DNA of 64,000 nt from JACQFZ01 sp041485885 (GTDB lineage: Bacteria > Pseudomonadota > Gammaproteobacteria > Acidiferrobacterales > Sulfurifustaceae). Below, piece by piece: positions 8,742 through 17,327 of the stretch (position 1 is its first letter; each line of letters begins with the position of its first letter). The translations under genes and the position numbers were made by a program. Where the stretch lies: positions 3,408 through 67,407 of the forward strand of contig JBGPKL010000013.1 in assembly GCA_041485885.1 (NCBI GenBank), written 5' to 3'. The notes under the pieces were generated by a model, which was not told the origin of the DNA, ran no database searches, and saw nothing but the letters and a program-made list of their open reading frames with translations.

Positions 8742-8779
8742 CGCCGCCGGAGCCGATGGAAGAGGCAAAGGAGATAGTT

Positions 8780-9025
8780 ATGAAACAGGAAACGTTGGTG
8801 TTCCGCCAAGGCGGCATCGTGCCGGGCGGCGACAACCAGGCCGTGCAGTTGAACGCCGTCACCACGCCGCGCGAACGCGAGATCCAAAACGAGATCGAAG
8901 GGCTGTGGAACCCATATCACGCGCTGCTCCAGCTCATCGTCGACAAGCCCGAGTTCACGAGCGAAGAGCTGGCGGCTGCGCTTGCGTACAGCCGCGCGAA
9001 CAATTTGCCGCTCCTCTCCGCCTGA
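8780..9025 (+). CDS. Small protein of unknown function (81 aa)
   Basis: Starts at the ATG after a strong AAAGGAG Shine-Dalgarno; an in-frame upstream ATG at 8756 lacks one. The protein is soluble-looking and acidic. After about 35 residues ending in TTPREREIQNE it has a predicted helical half rich in L, E and A (EIEGLWNPYHALLQLIVDK, then FTSEELAAALAYSRANN). I do not recognise a family. It stands alone, preceded by the hairpin at 8673-8741. Confidence 0.65.
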   Translation: MKQETLVFRQGGIVPGGDNQAVQLNAVTTPREREIQNEIEGLWNPYHALLQLIVDKPEFTSEELAAALAYSRANNLPLLSA

Positions 9026-9234
9026 TACCGCTTCGTCACGTGCTTCTAGCAAGCTCTCGATGAGCGATTAGCAAAAACGCGCTCCTATCAATCCGACCCT
9101 GTTCGGATCTATCGGACGCATTTGTTCGATCTTCATACGATGCGCGTGCACCAGAATCGAAGAAGTAGAGTAAAGTGCGCGTGGGGCGGGGCGGGGTTGA
9201 CCGCAGAACACAACAAGAAGCGGGAGACTCAATC

Positions 9235-10398
9235 ATGAAATTATTCACCACTGCAACAATCGCCCGGTGCCTGCGCGCGGCCGCTGTTGCGCTGTTCGCG
9301 TTGACGGCGCAAGAAGGACTCGCTGCCACGACGGTCAAGTTCCAGCCCGGTGCGGCGGACGCTTGCGGTGTCAATGTAAACCGAATGACCGGCGGCATGG
9401 CGCTCGCCAATCTCGATCAGTACGAAGACGCCGGAACATTCGAGTGGGCGATACTGAACAACAGTCCGGCCGCGACCACCGGATTGCCGGACGATCGGCA
9501 CATCCTGTTCGAGGTCAATACCACGGCGACCAACAAACTGTTGGCCGGCGCTAATTTCAATCTCGCGTTTACGATGCGCTTGCTCTCGGTGCTCGGAGTC
9601 GGCGGCTCGAAGCAGTACGGCGTCGATAATGCCGCGGCGAATATCTACACCGACAACTCACGCACGACCCTGACCGGCGCAACGGTCCGCTATCCGACAC
9701 ACGTGTTCGTCCAAGCAAACGTGCAAGGCAGTTTGCGCACCACACGCAACATCGTGTCCTTTCCGGCGTTCGATTTGGTCAAATCGAACCCGGAATTTTT
9801 GCAGGCACAGTTCCGGATGTATTTCGATGCGGACGGCGATCCCGCGACGACGGGCGATCAAGTGTTGATCGCAAAATTTGGCACGACTTCCGCCCCCGAT
9901 CCTCTGAGCTCCCTGGCCGGGACAGTGTTTGCCGATGTCGAGGTGGTCTCCTTCATCGTGAATTGGGATGCGGCGCTGCCGGGCGTCTTCGCGGACCAGA
10001 ATGGACACGAGCTGGCGATCGGTCCCCCGGATGCGACCGACATATTTTTGCGTCGAGTGAGTACGGCGACTCAACCCACGTCGCAGGTGGAAGTCGATTT
10101 TCGCTTCGAGTGCGCGCTGAGCGGCCCATGCTATGTAGCGACCGGCAACACGTTGCGCCTGCGGTTGCACACCCTAACGACGGGGCAGAGCACCATTTCC
10201 GGCGTGCCGCCGAGCACACAAACGCCGGCCGCGCTTTGCCCGCCCGATCTGCGTCTCCCGAAGTCCGACGATGTTTGCTTCCCGTTCGCCTTTTGTCTAT
10301 TCCCGTATTTCGGGATCGTGGTCCTGGTTTTAATCGCCGTTGTCGTTGTCGTCGTGATCGTAGTTGTGGCTAAGAAAGTCTCGCAACGCGCAAGATGA
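9235..10398 (+). CDS. Secreted protein with C-terminal membrane anchor, unknown function
   Basis: 387 residues. An N-terminal Sec signal peptide (MKLFTTATIARCLRAAAVALFALTAQEGLAA) is followed by about 310 residues of beta-rich sequence high in T, V, N and A, with five or six scattered Cys. It ends in a 24-residue almost pure V/I/L segment and the basic tail KKVSQRAR. That gives an N-out, single-pass C-terminal anchor. The tail resembles sorting-signal architecture (hydrophobic stretch plus basic end) but has no LPXTG or PEP motif. The start is set by GGGAG upstream of the ATG; the frame is open 60 bp further 5'. The next gene (restriction-modification) looks unrelated. Function unknown. Confidence 0.75.
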   Translation: MKLFTTATIARCLRAAAVALFALTAQEGLAATTVKFQPGAADACGVNVNRMTGGMALANLDQYEDAGTFEWAILNNSPAATTGLPDDRHILFEVNTTATNKLLAGANFNLAFTMRLLSVLGVGGSKQYGVDNAAANIYTDNSRTTLTGATVRYPTHVFVQANVQGSLRTTRNIVSFPAFDLVKSNPEFLQAQFRMYFDADGDPATTGDQVLIAKFGTTSAPDPLSSLAGTVFADVEVVSFIVNWDAALPGVFADQNGHELAIGPPDATDIFLRRVSTATQPTSQVEVDFRFECALSGPCYVATGNTLRLRLHTLTTGQSTISGVPPSTQTPAALCPPDLRLPKSDDVCFPFAFCLFPYFGIVVLVLIAVVVVVVIVVVAKKVSQRAR

Positions 10399-10560
10399 TT
10401 CGATGGCTCCTCTCCGGCGAAGCGCATTACGCCGCTGCATAAGAAGGTCGGATTCACTTTTGTCGTTCGGCGCACGACGGAGATAGTGACTGCGCTCTCA
10501 TGTTCAAAGTCGCCGCCCGGTATTGACGAAAGACGTCTAGACGTCCACTATTCCGCTTCA

Positions 10561-11715
10561 ATGAAAAAGCAGAATAACGATAGAAATCCACCCGGCCGTA
10601 TTCGTGACGCCATTCTTCATGTTCTTTCCGAATCTTCGAAGTCTTTGTCCGTTCGCGAAATTAAGACGCGCGTCAATAAAGTTGTCGGTGCCGCGCCCAC
10701 TTCCCCTATCCGATCGTACTTAAGACTCAACACTCCCGAACTTTTCGTTCGAGAGCAACGCGGTGTTTACCGCGCTCGGCGTGGTGGTTCTTCTGGTGTA
10801 GCCCAAAGGCAGTTGGTTGAATTCGAGAATCGGGAGACCCCGTTCTCTTTTGGCAAAGCAACGCTCGTTCATGCCGATTGCTTCGATTGGTTGGAGCAGC
10901 AAGAGGACAACAGCTTTCAGGCGGTCGTGACAGATCCACCGTACGGCTTACATGAGTACACGCCTGAGCAACAGACCAAGCTGCGTAACGGACGTGGAGG
11001 CGTTTGGAGGATTCCTCCCTCATTCGACGGACGTGTAAGGTCACCTTTGCCGCGATTCACGACCCTGTCATCTGAACAGTTGGAGGAGCTCCGACTATTT
11101 TTTATTACCTGGGGAGGACTTTTGCTTCCCAAATTAGTCTCAGGAGCACATGTCGTCGTGGCCTCTAATCCGCTCGTTTCGTATATCGTCTCTTGGGCGC
11201 TGGCGGAAGCGGGACTTGAAAGAAGGGGTGAAATTGTTCGTCTAACGATGACGATGCGAGGCGGGGACCGCCCCAAGGCGGCTCATAAGGAATTTGATGA
11301 AGTCAGTGTCATGCCTCGTTCAATGTGGGAGCCGTGGCTGGTATATAGAAAGCCACTGGACGGTCGTGCGCAGGACAATCTAAGAAAGTGGAAAACCGGT
11401 GGGTTTCGTCGACCGTCCAAAGACAAACCTTTTGGTGACGTAATTAGTTCGGCGCCTACACGCGCGAACGAGCGGACTCTTGCTCCGCACCCCAGTTTGA
11501 AACCACAGGCATTCCTGCGGCAGGTGGTTCGCGCCGTGTTGCCGTTGGGAAAGGGAAAAGTTCTAGATCCGTTCGCGGGCGCCGGCTCTACCTTAGCCGC
11601 CGCGGAAGCGATGGGGTATACAAGTATTGGGATCGAAAAAGACAGCCACTATTTCAAGTTGGCTAGGGAAGCGATTCCAAAGCTATCGCGGTTTCGCCCA
11701 AACGGCGAGCATTGA
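10561..11715 (+). CDS. Type II DNA methyltransferase (beta class, N4-C or N6-A) with N-terminal HARE-HTH-like domain
   Basis: 384 residues from the ATG at 10561; a GTG at 10486 is possible but its GGAG lies too close. Residues about 12-70 form a winged-helix resembling HARE-HTH (RDAILHVLSES...LSVREIKTRV...ELFVREQRGVYRAR). The catalytic motif IV is VVTDPPYGL. The S-adenosylmethionine motif I, VLDPFAGAGSTLAAAEAMG, lies near the C-terminus, so the order IV-TRD-I marks the beta class. It modifies host DNA against the partner nuclease encoded tail to tail downstream. The gene is visibly more AT-rich than its neighbours, with codons such as AAA, TTT and GTT, which suggests horizontal acquisition. 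The target sequence cannot be predicted. Confidence 0.88.
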   Translation: MKKQNNDRNPPGRIRDAILHVLSESSKSLSVREIKTRVNKVVGAAPTSPIRSYLRLNTPELFVREQRGVYRARRGGSSGVAQRQLVEFENRETPFSFGKATLVHADCFDWLEQQEDNSFQAVVTDPPYGLHEYTPEQQTKLRNGRGGVWRIPPSFDGRVRSPLPRFTTLSSEQLEELRLFFITWGGLLLPKLVSGAHVVVASNPLVSYIVSWALAEAGLERRGEIVRLTMTMRGGDRPKAAHKEFDEVSVMPRSMWEPWLVYRKPLDGRAQDNLRKWKTGGFRRPSKDKPFGDVISSAPTRANERTLAPHPSLKPQAFLRQVVRAVLPLGKGKVLDPFAGAGSTLAAAEAMGYTSIGIEKDSHYFKLAREAIPKLSRFRPNGEH

Positions 11716-12322
11716 GTTCTACAGTTTGTATATCCAATTCTCCCGAAGCTTTTTTTACGCCTTCTTTATGTAGAGTCGCCGTACGTGTTCCTAATTCTCC
11801 TCGCGCATTCTTTCGAAAGTCGTCGGTAGTCACCTGTCCCAAGTAAATCTCGGTAAATTTCATCGGCTGTCGGTTGGTTGCCGGTTGTGAATTAATGTCC
11901 ACATCGTAAACAAAAACGCACATCCATTGATTTCTTGCGCCGTGCGTATCGACGGCGCCACCCGTCTTTCGCGTAGTCTTCACTTCGATCCCATCGGCTC
12001 CCGCTTTGGTCGCATTGTTTGGGTATACGCCTTGGACAACGAGATCGGGATGACCATTGAAATAACAGTTTTCGGCGAGCACGCGAGAGTGCTTCGCCAA
12101 GCTCCCGGTTAGCATGTCGGATAGCACGCCCGACATAATTGCCGGTCGTAACATGTCATCCAGGCGACGCAGGCCCTTAGTAGTTAGATGAGAATTTACG
12201 TCGTAGAAAAAATCGTAGATATCCTGGATCGCTATCTGAAAATCCTGAAGTCTGAGCTCATACGGCAACCGGGCACTCTTGTTGAACTTGGTTTGATCTA
12301 CCGTGTTTCGAACGATTGCCAT
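11663..12322 (-). CDS. Probable type II restriction endonuclease (PD-(D/E)XK)
   Basis: 219 residues. The catalytic core reads NGHPDLVV, about 20 residues, then GADGIEVKTTRK: the PD...E-x-K signature of the PD-(D/E)XK nuclease fold. The following segment, RNQWMCVFVYDVDI, looks like the next core strand. Its 3' end overlaps the 3' end of the methyltransferase by 53 bp on the opposite strand. Size, motif and partner support a type II restriction enzyme; I cannot match it to a named enzyme. The upstream Shine-Dalgarno (AGAAG) is weak, consistent with low expression of a toxic enzyme. AT-richer than the surroundings. Confidence 0.78.
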   Translation of the reverse strand: MAIVRNTVDQTKFNKSARLPYELRLQDFQIAIQDIYDFFYDVNSHLTTKGLRRLDDMLRPAIMSGVLSDMLTGSLAKHSRVLAENCYFNGHPDLVVQGVYPNNATKAGADGIEVKTTRKTGGAVDTHGARNQWMCVFVYDVDINSQPATNRQPMKFTEIYLGQVTTDDFRKNARGELGTRTATLHKEGVKKASGELDIQTVELNARRLGETAIALESLP

Positions 12323-12452
12323 TACGTTTCTTCTGAGTTGGTTACCGTTTGTTTCTCTTTTTCGCCCAACGATGGCTTCCGATTGCCGCTAGAGCGTAAA
12401 CACCTAGACATTTTGCGGCAAGATATGGCGATATGCCGCCTTTACGAGGTCA

Positions 12453-14984
12453 CTACGCTTTCGCCGCTTCATTCAACCCACCGCGGCACTGCTCCAGCGC
12501 TTCCTTCATCTCGTCGCCACTCTGAAACCGCTTCGTCACCTGCTTCTGCAGCAAGCGCTTGATGATCGCGACCAGCCGCATCGGTGTGTCGGGGCGGAGC
12601 TTGCGGATGTCGGGCGTCGGGGCGTTGATGACTTGGTGCGTGAGCGCGGCGAAGGTGTCGCCGCCGAATGGCGTGTCGCCGGTGACGAGCTCGAACAGCA
12701 TGCAACCGAAGGAAAATTGGTCGGAGCGGCCGTCGACGCGCTTGCCGGAGATTTGTTCGGGCGACATGTAGGCGGGTGTGCCGAGCACGAGGCCGGTCTT
12801 GGTGCGGTTCGCGGCGGTGATGCGGGCGATGCCGAAGTCCATCACTTTCACGCCGCCCGTCGCCTCGTGATAAAAGATGTTGTGCGGCTTGATGTCGCGA
12901 TGGACGACGTCGTTGCGGTGCGCGTAGGCGAGGGCGTCGGCGATTTTGATCGCGACGTCGAGGATCCAATCGAACGGCAGCGGTTTGCCGGGCTCGATGT
13001 AAGTCGACAGCTCCTTGCCTTCCAGGTATTCCATCGCGATGTAGGCGAGGTCGTGCTCTTCGCCGACGTCGTAGATCGTAACGATGTTCGGGTGATGCAA
13101 GCGCCCGGCGGTCTCGGCTTCGCGGAAGAAACGCTCGCGCACGTTGCCCAAGTCCTTCACCCCCATCTCCGGCGACAGCGCCATCGTCTTGATCGCGACG
13201 CGGCGGTTGATCTTCGGATCGCGCCCGAGGTAGACGATGCCCATCTCGCCGCGGCCGATTTCCTTTTCGATGCGATAGCGCCCGAGCGTCGGCCTCTCCG
13301 CGCCGTCGAGGATCAGCGTCTTGCCGAACGCGAGCGTCTGATCGCCTTGGCTCGCGCGCTTCTTGCGCTCGACGCAGTCGCGGAAGTTGCGGCGATGATC
13401 GAGTATATAGTCGTACGCGGCGGCGGCTTTGTGGAATTGGCGCTTGCGCTCGAAGTCGAGCGCGAGGTTGTAAATGAGGTCGAGCACCGATTCATCGACC
13501 GGCAGCGCGCGGAACTTGTCCAGCGCCATGTCGAGCTGGCCTTGCGATTGCAACGATAGGCCGAGCATGCGGTCGCTCTGCATCGAATCGGTCTCGGCGC
13601 GCTCGCGCTCGCCCAGCACGAAACGTTTGATGACGATCGCGAGGTATCCGACGAGCAGCAGCAGCGCCGGCGACGTCGCTTGCAGCCAGACCTTCTGCGT
13701 TACCATCAGGAACTGTTCGGCGCCGAGCAAGCCGACGAGCACCAACAACGACACCAAGAGCGCGGTCTTCCCGCGCATGCGCGCCAGCGCGAGCATCATA
13801 TATAAGAGAACCATCAGCGCGATGGCGGGCTGAGCCCACGCGGTCCAGTCGGGCGTAGTGTAAAAATCTTCGTTGAGTATGCTCGCGGTAACGTTCGCTA
13901 CCAGCTCGGGCTCCGATATCGGCGCGCCGTTGGTCGTCGTCACCGGTGTCGCGTACGTCGCGCCGGCGCCGGTTGCGGCCGGCCCGATCAGTACGATCTT
14001 GTTCGTGAAGGCGGACGGCGGGAGCTTGTCCTGCTGCACGTCGCGAAAGGAATAAATCGCGAATGCGTGTTCCTTGCCCGGGAGCGGTTGGTAGAAGCCG
14101 ATGTAAGTCTGCGCCGCGAGATCGGTGGGCACGAACAGCTTGCCCAGCTTGATGCCTTTGTCGATCTCGTACTCGATGTGGCGCACGTCGAGGCCGAAGC
14201 TGCGCGCCGCGAGCAACAGCGGTAGCGCGGGGTAATATTGGCCGTCGTATTGGAGCACGGGGCGAATCGCGCGCACGCCGTTGTCCGCGTCGATGCGCAC
14301 GCTCAGGTGACCGACTCCACTCGCGTACCGGCCGAACTGCTCGAGCGGCACGCGCAGGCCGGCGATCGGATACGGCCAGTTGGAGTCCGTCGCCGACCCG
14401 GTCGCGTTGGCGAGTCGGTGGCGCTCCATGTAGTCGGGAATCTTCGCCGCCGGATGGCGCGGCGTCCCACCGACATCCGGAAACATGGGCAGATGCAGAT
14501 TCGGCGTCTTGCGCAGCGCTTGCGCGAGCGCGCGGTCGGCGTCGAGATCCTTTTCCGCTTGATTTAATAGTGCGCGCAGCTCGGCGAATTCGGAGCTCGC
14601 CTGCCTCGGCACCGCCATTTGGCTGAGCTTCTCGCGGATCTCGCGGATGGAGGTGAGCCCCGGATCGACTCGCGCCTCGGTGAGATCGAGTAGCACGGCG
14701 ACGGCGCGCGGCTCGGCTTTCGCCAGGCGCTCCAGCACCTCGGTGTACGCGCTACGCGGCCACGGCCAACGGCCGATCTCGGCGATGCTGGCGTCATCGA
14801 TCGCGACGATGGCGATCTGATCGGCTGCGCCCGGCGCGCGGTGCGTCGCGTTCACGCCGATGTCGTACGCGATCAGCTCAACCCGTTCGAGGAAGCTGCT
14901 GCGGAAAAGAATGGCAACGCCGAAGACGATCCCGACGAGGAGGGCAATGAACCAGTCCTGCTTGTAGTACCCGCTCCTCCTCAT
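12453..14984 (-). CDS. CHASE2-domain transmembrane serine/threonine protein kinase
   Basis: 843 residues. An N-terminal membrane segment (about 10-30) leads into a periplasmic CHASE2 sensor domain (about 35-370, with IAIVAIDDASIAEIGRWPWPR). Three hydrophobic segments follow (about 385-460), then a tetratricopeptide-like linker (residues about 480-550). The cytoplasmic Hanks-type kinase domain starts near 570: P-loop IGRGEMGIVYLGRD, VAIKTM (ATP Lys), HRDIKPHN (catalytic loop, about 695), DFGIAR (about 715) and YMSPEQISG. All catalytic residues are present. It probably senses an extracellular signal and phosphorylates cytoplasmic proteins; the ligand is unknown. A TATACT -10 box lies upstream. 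Confidence 0.93.
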   Translation of the reverse strand: MRRSGYYKQDWFIALLVGIVFGVAILFRSSFLERVELIAYDIGVNATHRAPGAADQIAIVAIDDASIAEIGRWPWPRSAYTEVLERLAKAEPRAVAVLLDLTEARVDPGLTSIREIREKLSQMAVPRQASSEFAELRALLNQAEKDLDADRALAQALRKTPNLHLPMFPDVGGTPRHPAAKIPDYMERHRLANATGSATDSNWPYPIAGLRVPLEQFGRYASGVGHLSVRIDADNGVRAIRPVLQYDGQYYPALPLLLAARSFGLDVRHIEYEIDKGIKLGKLFVPTDLAAQTYIGFYQPLPGKEHAFAIYSFRDVQQDKLPPSAFTNKIVLIGPAATGAGATYATPVTTTNGAPISEPELVANVTASILNEDFYTTPDWTAWAQPAIALMVLLYMMLALARMRGKTALLVSLLVLVGLLGAEQFLMVTQKVWLQATSPALLLLVGYLAIVIKRFVLGERERAETDSMQSDRMLGLSLQSQGQLDMALDKFRALPVDESVLDLIYNLALDFERKRQFHKAAAAYDYILDHRRNFRDCVERKKRASQGDQTLAFGKTLILDGAERPTLGRYRIEKEIGRGEMGIVYLGRDPKINRRVAIKTMALSPEMGVKDLGNVRERFFREAETAGRLHHPNIVTIYDVGEEHDLAYIAMEYLEGKELSTYIEPGKPLPFDWILDVAIKIADALAYAHRNDVVHRDIKPHNIFYHEATGGVKVMDFGIARITAANRTKTGLVLGTPAYMSPEQISGKRVDGRSDQFSFGCMLFELVTGDTPFGGDTFAALTHQVINAPTPDIRKLRPDTPMRLVAIIKRLLQKQVTKRFQSGDEMKEALEQCRGGLNEAAKA

Positions 14985-15008
14985 CTCCCCACCCCAATTA
15001 GATTTCTC

Positions 15009-15014
15009 AGTATA
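15009..15014 (-). promoter_or_regulatory. Candidate -10 box (TATACT) for the CHASE2 kinase gene
   Basis: On the minus strand GGCTATACTGAGAAA contains TATACT, ending 25 bp before the kinase start. The same CTATACT core recurs at 17064-17069 and 32632-32637 upstream of two other leftward operons. No good -35 was found at 16-18 bp. Confidence 0.4.
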
Positions 15015-15082
15015 GCCGGCGGGAATTCGGCTCCGACATCACCGGTCGAAGAGCCAGCCCTTACCAACGCGTTTTACCAATT

Positions 15083-15115
15083 CCCTCTCCCGCTGGGAGA
15101 GGGTTAGGGTGAGGG
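15083..15115. repeat. REP-like element (CCCTCTCCC-loop-GGGAGAGGG + GGGTGAGGG)
   Basis: CCCTCTCCC, loop GCT, GGGAGAGGG is a perfect 9-bp stem followed by TTAGGGTGAGGG. A sister copy lies at 63715-63750 and a shorter one near 63583. This is the common intergenic palindrome of many proteobacteria. It sits between the kinase promoter and the 3' end of the thioredoxin-like gene. Confidence 0.75.
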
Positions 15116-15142
15116 AGGAGGGTCCGGAGTTCGTGGCGCCGC

Positions 15143-15697
15143 TTACCTCACCGTAGCATCACCGGCAACGCGCGTTTGCGCGGGGGCGCCTTTGTTCTTG
15201 TTTTTCGCCTCCCACGCGCGCCGCATCTCCGCGTTGATCCAGTCATAGAGCAGATCGAACGCCTTGCTGTTTCGTCCGTCATCCTTCACGACGACCTTCC
15301 GATCCGGTCCGTAAATAATCACGAACGGCGTGTGGCCGATCACGCGGCCGAAGTCGCGCAACGCACCGTTGGTCGACCAATCGTTCGCAAGCGCGATCCG
15401 CCTGACGACCACGTCCCCGCGCAGTTGCAACAGTTCCTTGATGTCGGTGTCGAGTCGCTTGCAACCGGGGCAGCTGTCCCAATGGTAGTAGACGACGGTG
15501 AACCGATCGGCCTCGGCGAAATCTCGATCGTTGATCGGCCGGCGACTGTAATCCGGATCGACAAACTGGTCTTGCGCCTTGATGTCCACAGGTGCCGCCG
15601 CAGCGGGCTTCATCAATTTGTCCAACTCGTTCGGTCGGAAGCCGAAGTAATATACGCCGAACGCGATGATCGCCAGCACGACGATATGCCTACGCAC
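15143..15697 (-). CDS. Membrane-anchored thioredoxin-like protein (CPGC)
   Basis: 184 residues. An N-terminal hydrophobic anchor (HIVVLAIIAFGVYYFGF) is followed by a thioredoxin-fold segment with the redox motif in VVYYHWDSCPGCKRLDTD and the cis-Pro region HTPFVIIYGPD. CPGC is an unusual but known active-site variant. The C-terminus is charged and helical. The GTG start overlaps the 3' end of the TPM gene by 8 bp, so the two are translationally coupled in a LemA-TPM-thioredoxin operon. It is likely periplasmic, facing an envelope substrate; the partner is unknown. Confidence 0.8.
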   Translation of the reverse strand: MRRHIVVLAIIAFGVYYFGFRPNELDKLMKPAAAAPVDIKAQDQFVDPDYSRRPINDRDFAEADRFTVVYYHWDSCPGCKRLDTDIKELLQLRGDVVVRRIALANDWSTNGALRDFGRVIGHTPFVIIYGPDRKVVVKDDGRNSKAFDLLYDWINAEMRRAWEAKNKNKGAPAQTRVAGDATVR

Positions 15698-16337
15698 GAT
15701 AGTCCCCCCTCGTTATTTTGCGCTGGCGATACCGGCGCCAGCCGTAGTAGCCAAGATAGAGAACGCCGGCGGACGCGAAAGCGACGGCGATAAGCGCGTC
15801 CGCGGAGATCACGAAGAACTGGGCGTACTGCCCGGGCGCGGTTTCCTCTTTCTGTGCGGCCGCAATCAGCGCGTCGATGGTGTTATTTATCCCGTCCCAC
15901 CACTGCTGTTTTTGAAGGTTCGGCTCGAGCTGTTCGCGGTAGATGTGACGCAGTTTTATGTCGGGAATCGCGCCGGAGATTCCCGGCCCGGTAAATAGGT
16001 GCACCTTCCCTTGCTGTGCGCTGATTAGAAACAACACGCCGTTGCCGTCGCCGTTGTGACCGATGTCCCATTGCGCGAAGACCCGCTCGCCATACTCGCG
16101 CATTGGTGTGTCGCCTGTCGTCGGTACGATCAGCAGAACGATCTGCGTTCCGTTTTTGTCTTCCAGCGCGTGCAGTTTTTCATTCAACGTCATGGTCTGG
16201 CGAATCGTCAAGAAGCCATGATAATCGTTGACCAGCGCGTACGTGGGCGGAATGGGGAACGGTTCGTTGCGTTCGTCGCCGTGAACGACCGCGCACACGC
16301 CGATCAAGACGATCACCAAGAGCACGAACCGGGTCAC
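15690..16337 (-). CDS. TPM-domain envelope protein
   Basis: 215 residues: signal peptide (RFVLLVIVLIGVCAVVHG), a TPM domain (about 30-150; VNDYHGFLTIRQTMTLNEKLHALEDKNGTQIVLLIVPT, YGERVFAQWDIGHNGDGNGVLFLIS, GPGISGAIPD) and a C-terminal membrane helix with basic tail WRRYRQRK. TPM proteins are often encoded beside LemA proteins, as here with a 6-bp gap. Proposed family roles include phosphatase-like activity and photosystem or envelope maintenance; none can be assigned here. Start is GTG. Confidence 0.85.
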   Translation of the reverse strand: MTRFVLLVIVLIGVCAVVHGDERNEPFPIPPTYALVNDYHGFLTIRQTMTLNEKLHALEDKNGTQIVLLIVPTTGDTPMREYGERVFAQWDIGHNGDGNGVLFLISAQQGKVHLFTGPGISGAIPDIKLRHIYREQLEPNLQKQQWWDGINNTIDALIAAAQKEETAPGQYAQFFVISADALIAVAFASAGVLYLGYYGWRRYRQRKITRGDYRA

Positions 16338-16343
16338 GCGCGG

Positions 16344-16916
16344 CTACTCGACGTTGACCGACGGAGCGCGCGACACGGCTTGCTCGTCCTCGACGGTGAA
16401 TGTTGGGCGCGTCGCGTAACCGAAATACTTCGCGGTTAGATTGCTCGGAAAGCTTCGCACCGTGACGTTGTAGGCCGCTACCGCGCCGATGTAGCGTTGC
16501 CGCGCGAAGGCAATGCGGTTCTCCGTGCCTTCGAGCTGCGTCTGTAGATCGAGGAAGGCGTTGTCGGACTTCAACTGCGGATAGTTTTCCACCGCGAGCA
16601 GCAATCGATACAGTGCGCCGCCCATTCGCTGCTGCGCCCGGCTATACCGTTCCAACGCGTCGGCGTCGTTTATCGAAACCCGCATCGTGTCGAGCTCCGC
16701 TCGCGCTTCGGTTATTTCCTTAAATACGGTTTGCTCGTGCACGGCATAGGCACGCACGGTGCTCACCAGAGCGGGGACCAGATCGGCGCGCCGCTGATAT
16801 TGGCTCAGCACCTGTGCCCACGAGTACTTTGTATATTCGTCCTGTTGTTGCAGGTCGTTGTACCCGCAGCCGCCGAGCGACACGACAACAAGAGCGAGGA
16901 TTGAGAAACGTTGCAT
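16344..16916 (-). CDS. LemA-family lipoprotein
   Basis: 190 residues. A signal peptide ends in the lipobox-like LGGCGY, predicting a lipidated Cys. A long helical LemA domain follows (YQRRADLVPALVSTVRAYAVHEQTVFKEITEARAEL and TENRIAFARQRYIGAVAAYNVTVRSFPSNLTAKYFGY), with the typical YN..V..FP..L motif. First gene of the LemA-TPM-thioredoxin operon. A TATACT -10 box lies about 150 bp upstream. The precise function of bacterial LemA is unsettled. Confidence 0.9.
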   Translation of the reverse strand: MQRFSILALVVVSLGGCGYNDLQQQDEYTKYSWAQVLSQYQRRADLVPALVSTVRAYAVHEQTVFKEITEARAELDTMRVSINDADALERYSRAQQRMGGALYRLLLAVENYPQLKSDNAFLDLQTQLEGTENRIAFARQRYIGAVAAYNVTVRSFPSNLTAKYFGYATRPTFTVEDEQAVSRAPSVNVE

Positions 16917-17327
16917 GTGGGTTGTTTTGTGTGGCTACCGCGAGTCGGTCGTCGTGGATCGTTATCGTTAATTTAATAGTGAACTCTGAGGGGCGCCGCC
17001 GCTTCGCGGCACCTTTTGACACTCACGGTTCTTCACTATCCGCGTCGCTCTATATCGGTTTTTAGTATAGCCGGGGCAGCTTCTCTTCCGGGTTAAGCGG
17101 GTGAGCGGGACCGTCTCTAGTCAAATCGATCTTGGCGGCTGGCAAAGGACGAGATTTGGGGTCCAGAAATCGGTCCCTAAAAGAAGCAACCGCAGAGGAC
17201 GGCAGCGCCGTCAGCGCGGGGACAAGCGCTGATTGGCGTCAGCGATACGAGTGGTCGACGGCGATTACCTTTGAAGTAATCGCCGCGCAAAGGTCATCCG
17301 GTAAACTAGGCGAAGGGGGTGCGTGCC
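16917..17327. other. Divergent intergenic region between LemA operon and XRE regulator
   Basis: 411 bp without a convincing gene. It holds the minus-strand TATACT box at 17064-17069, a small GC-rich hairpin (GCCGC-TTC-GCGGC, near 17000) and the inverted repeat at 17260-17284. Nothing else was recognised. Confidence 0.5.
17260..17284. promoter_or_regulatory. Inverted repeat upstream of XRE regulator
   Basis: GGCGATTAC, 7-nt spacer, GTAATCGCC: perfect 9-bp arms ending 43 bp before the regulator start. Size and place fit an autoregulatory operator for a dimeric HTH protein. Confidence 0.5.

Noticed and set aside
12469..14567. Long open frames opposite or inside the kinase and other GC-rich genes
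   Set aside because: They are Arg/Ala/His-rich antisense or off-frame readings typical of high-GC coding sequence, without domains or start signals. The same applies to such frames across the window.
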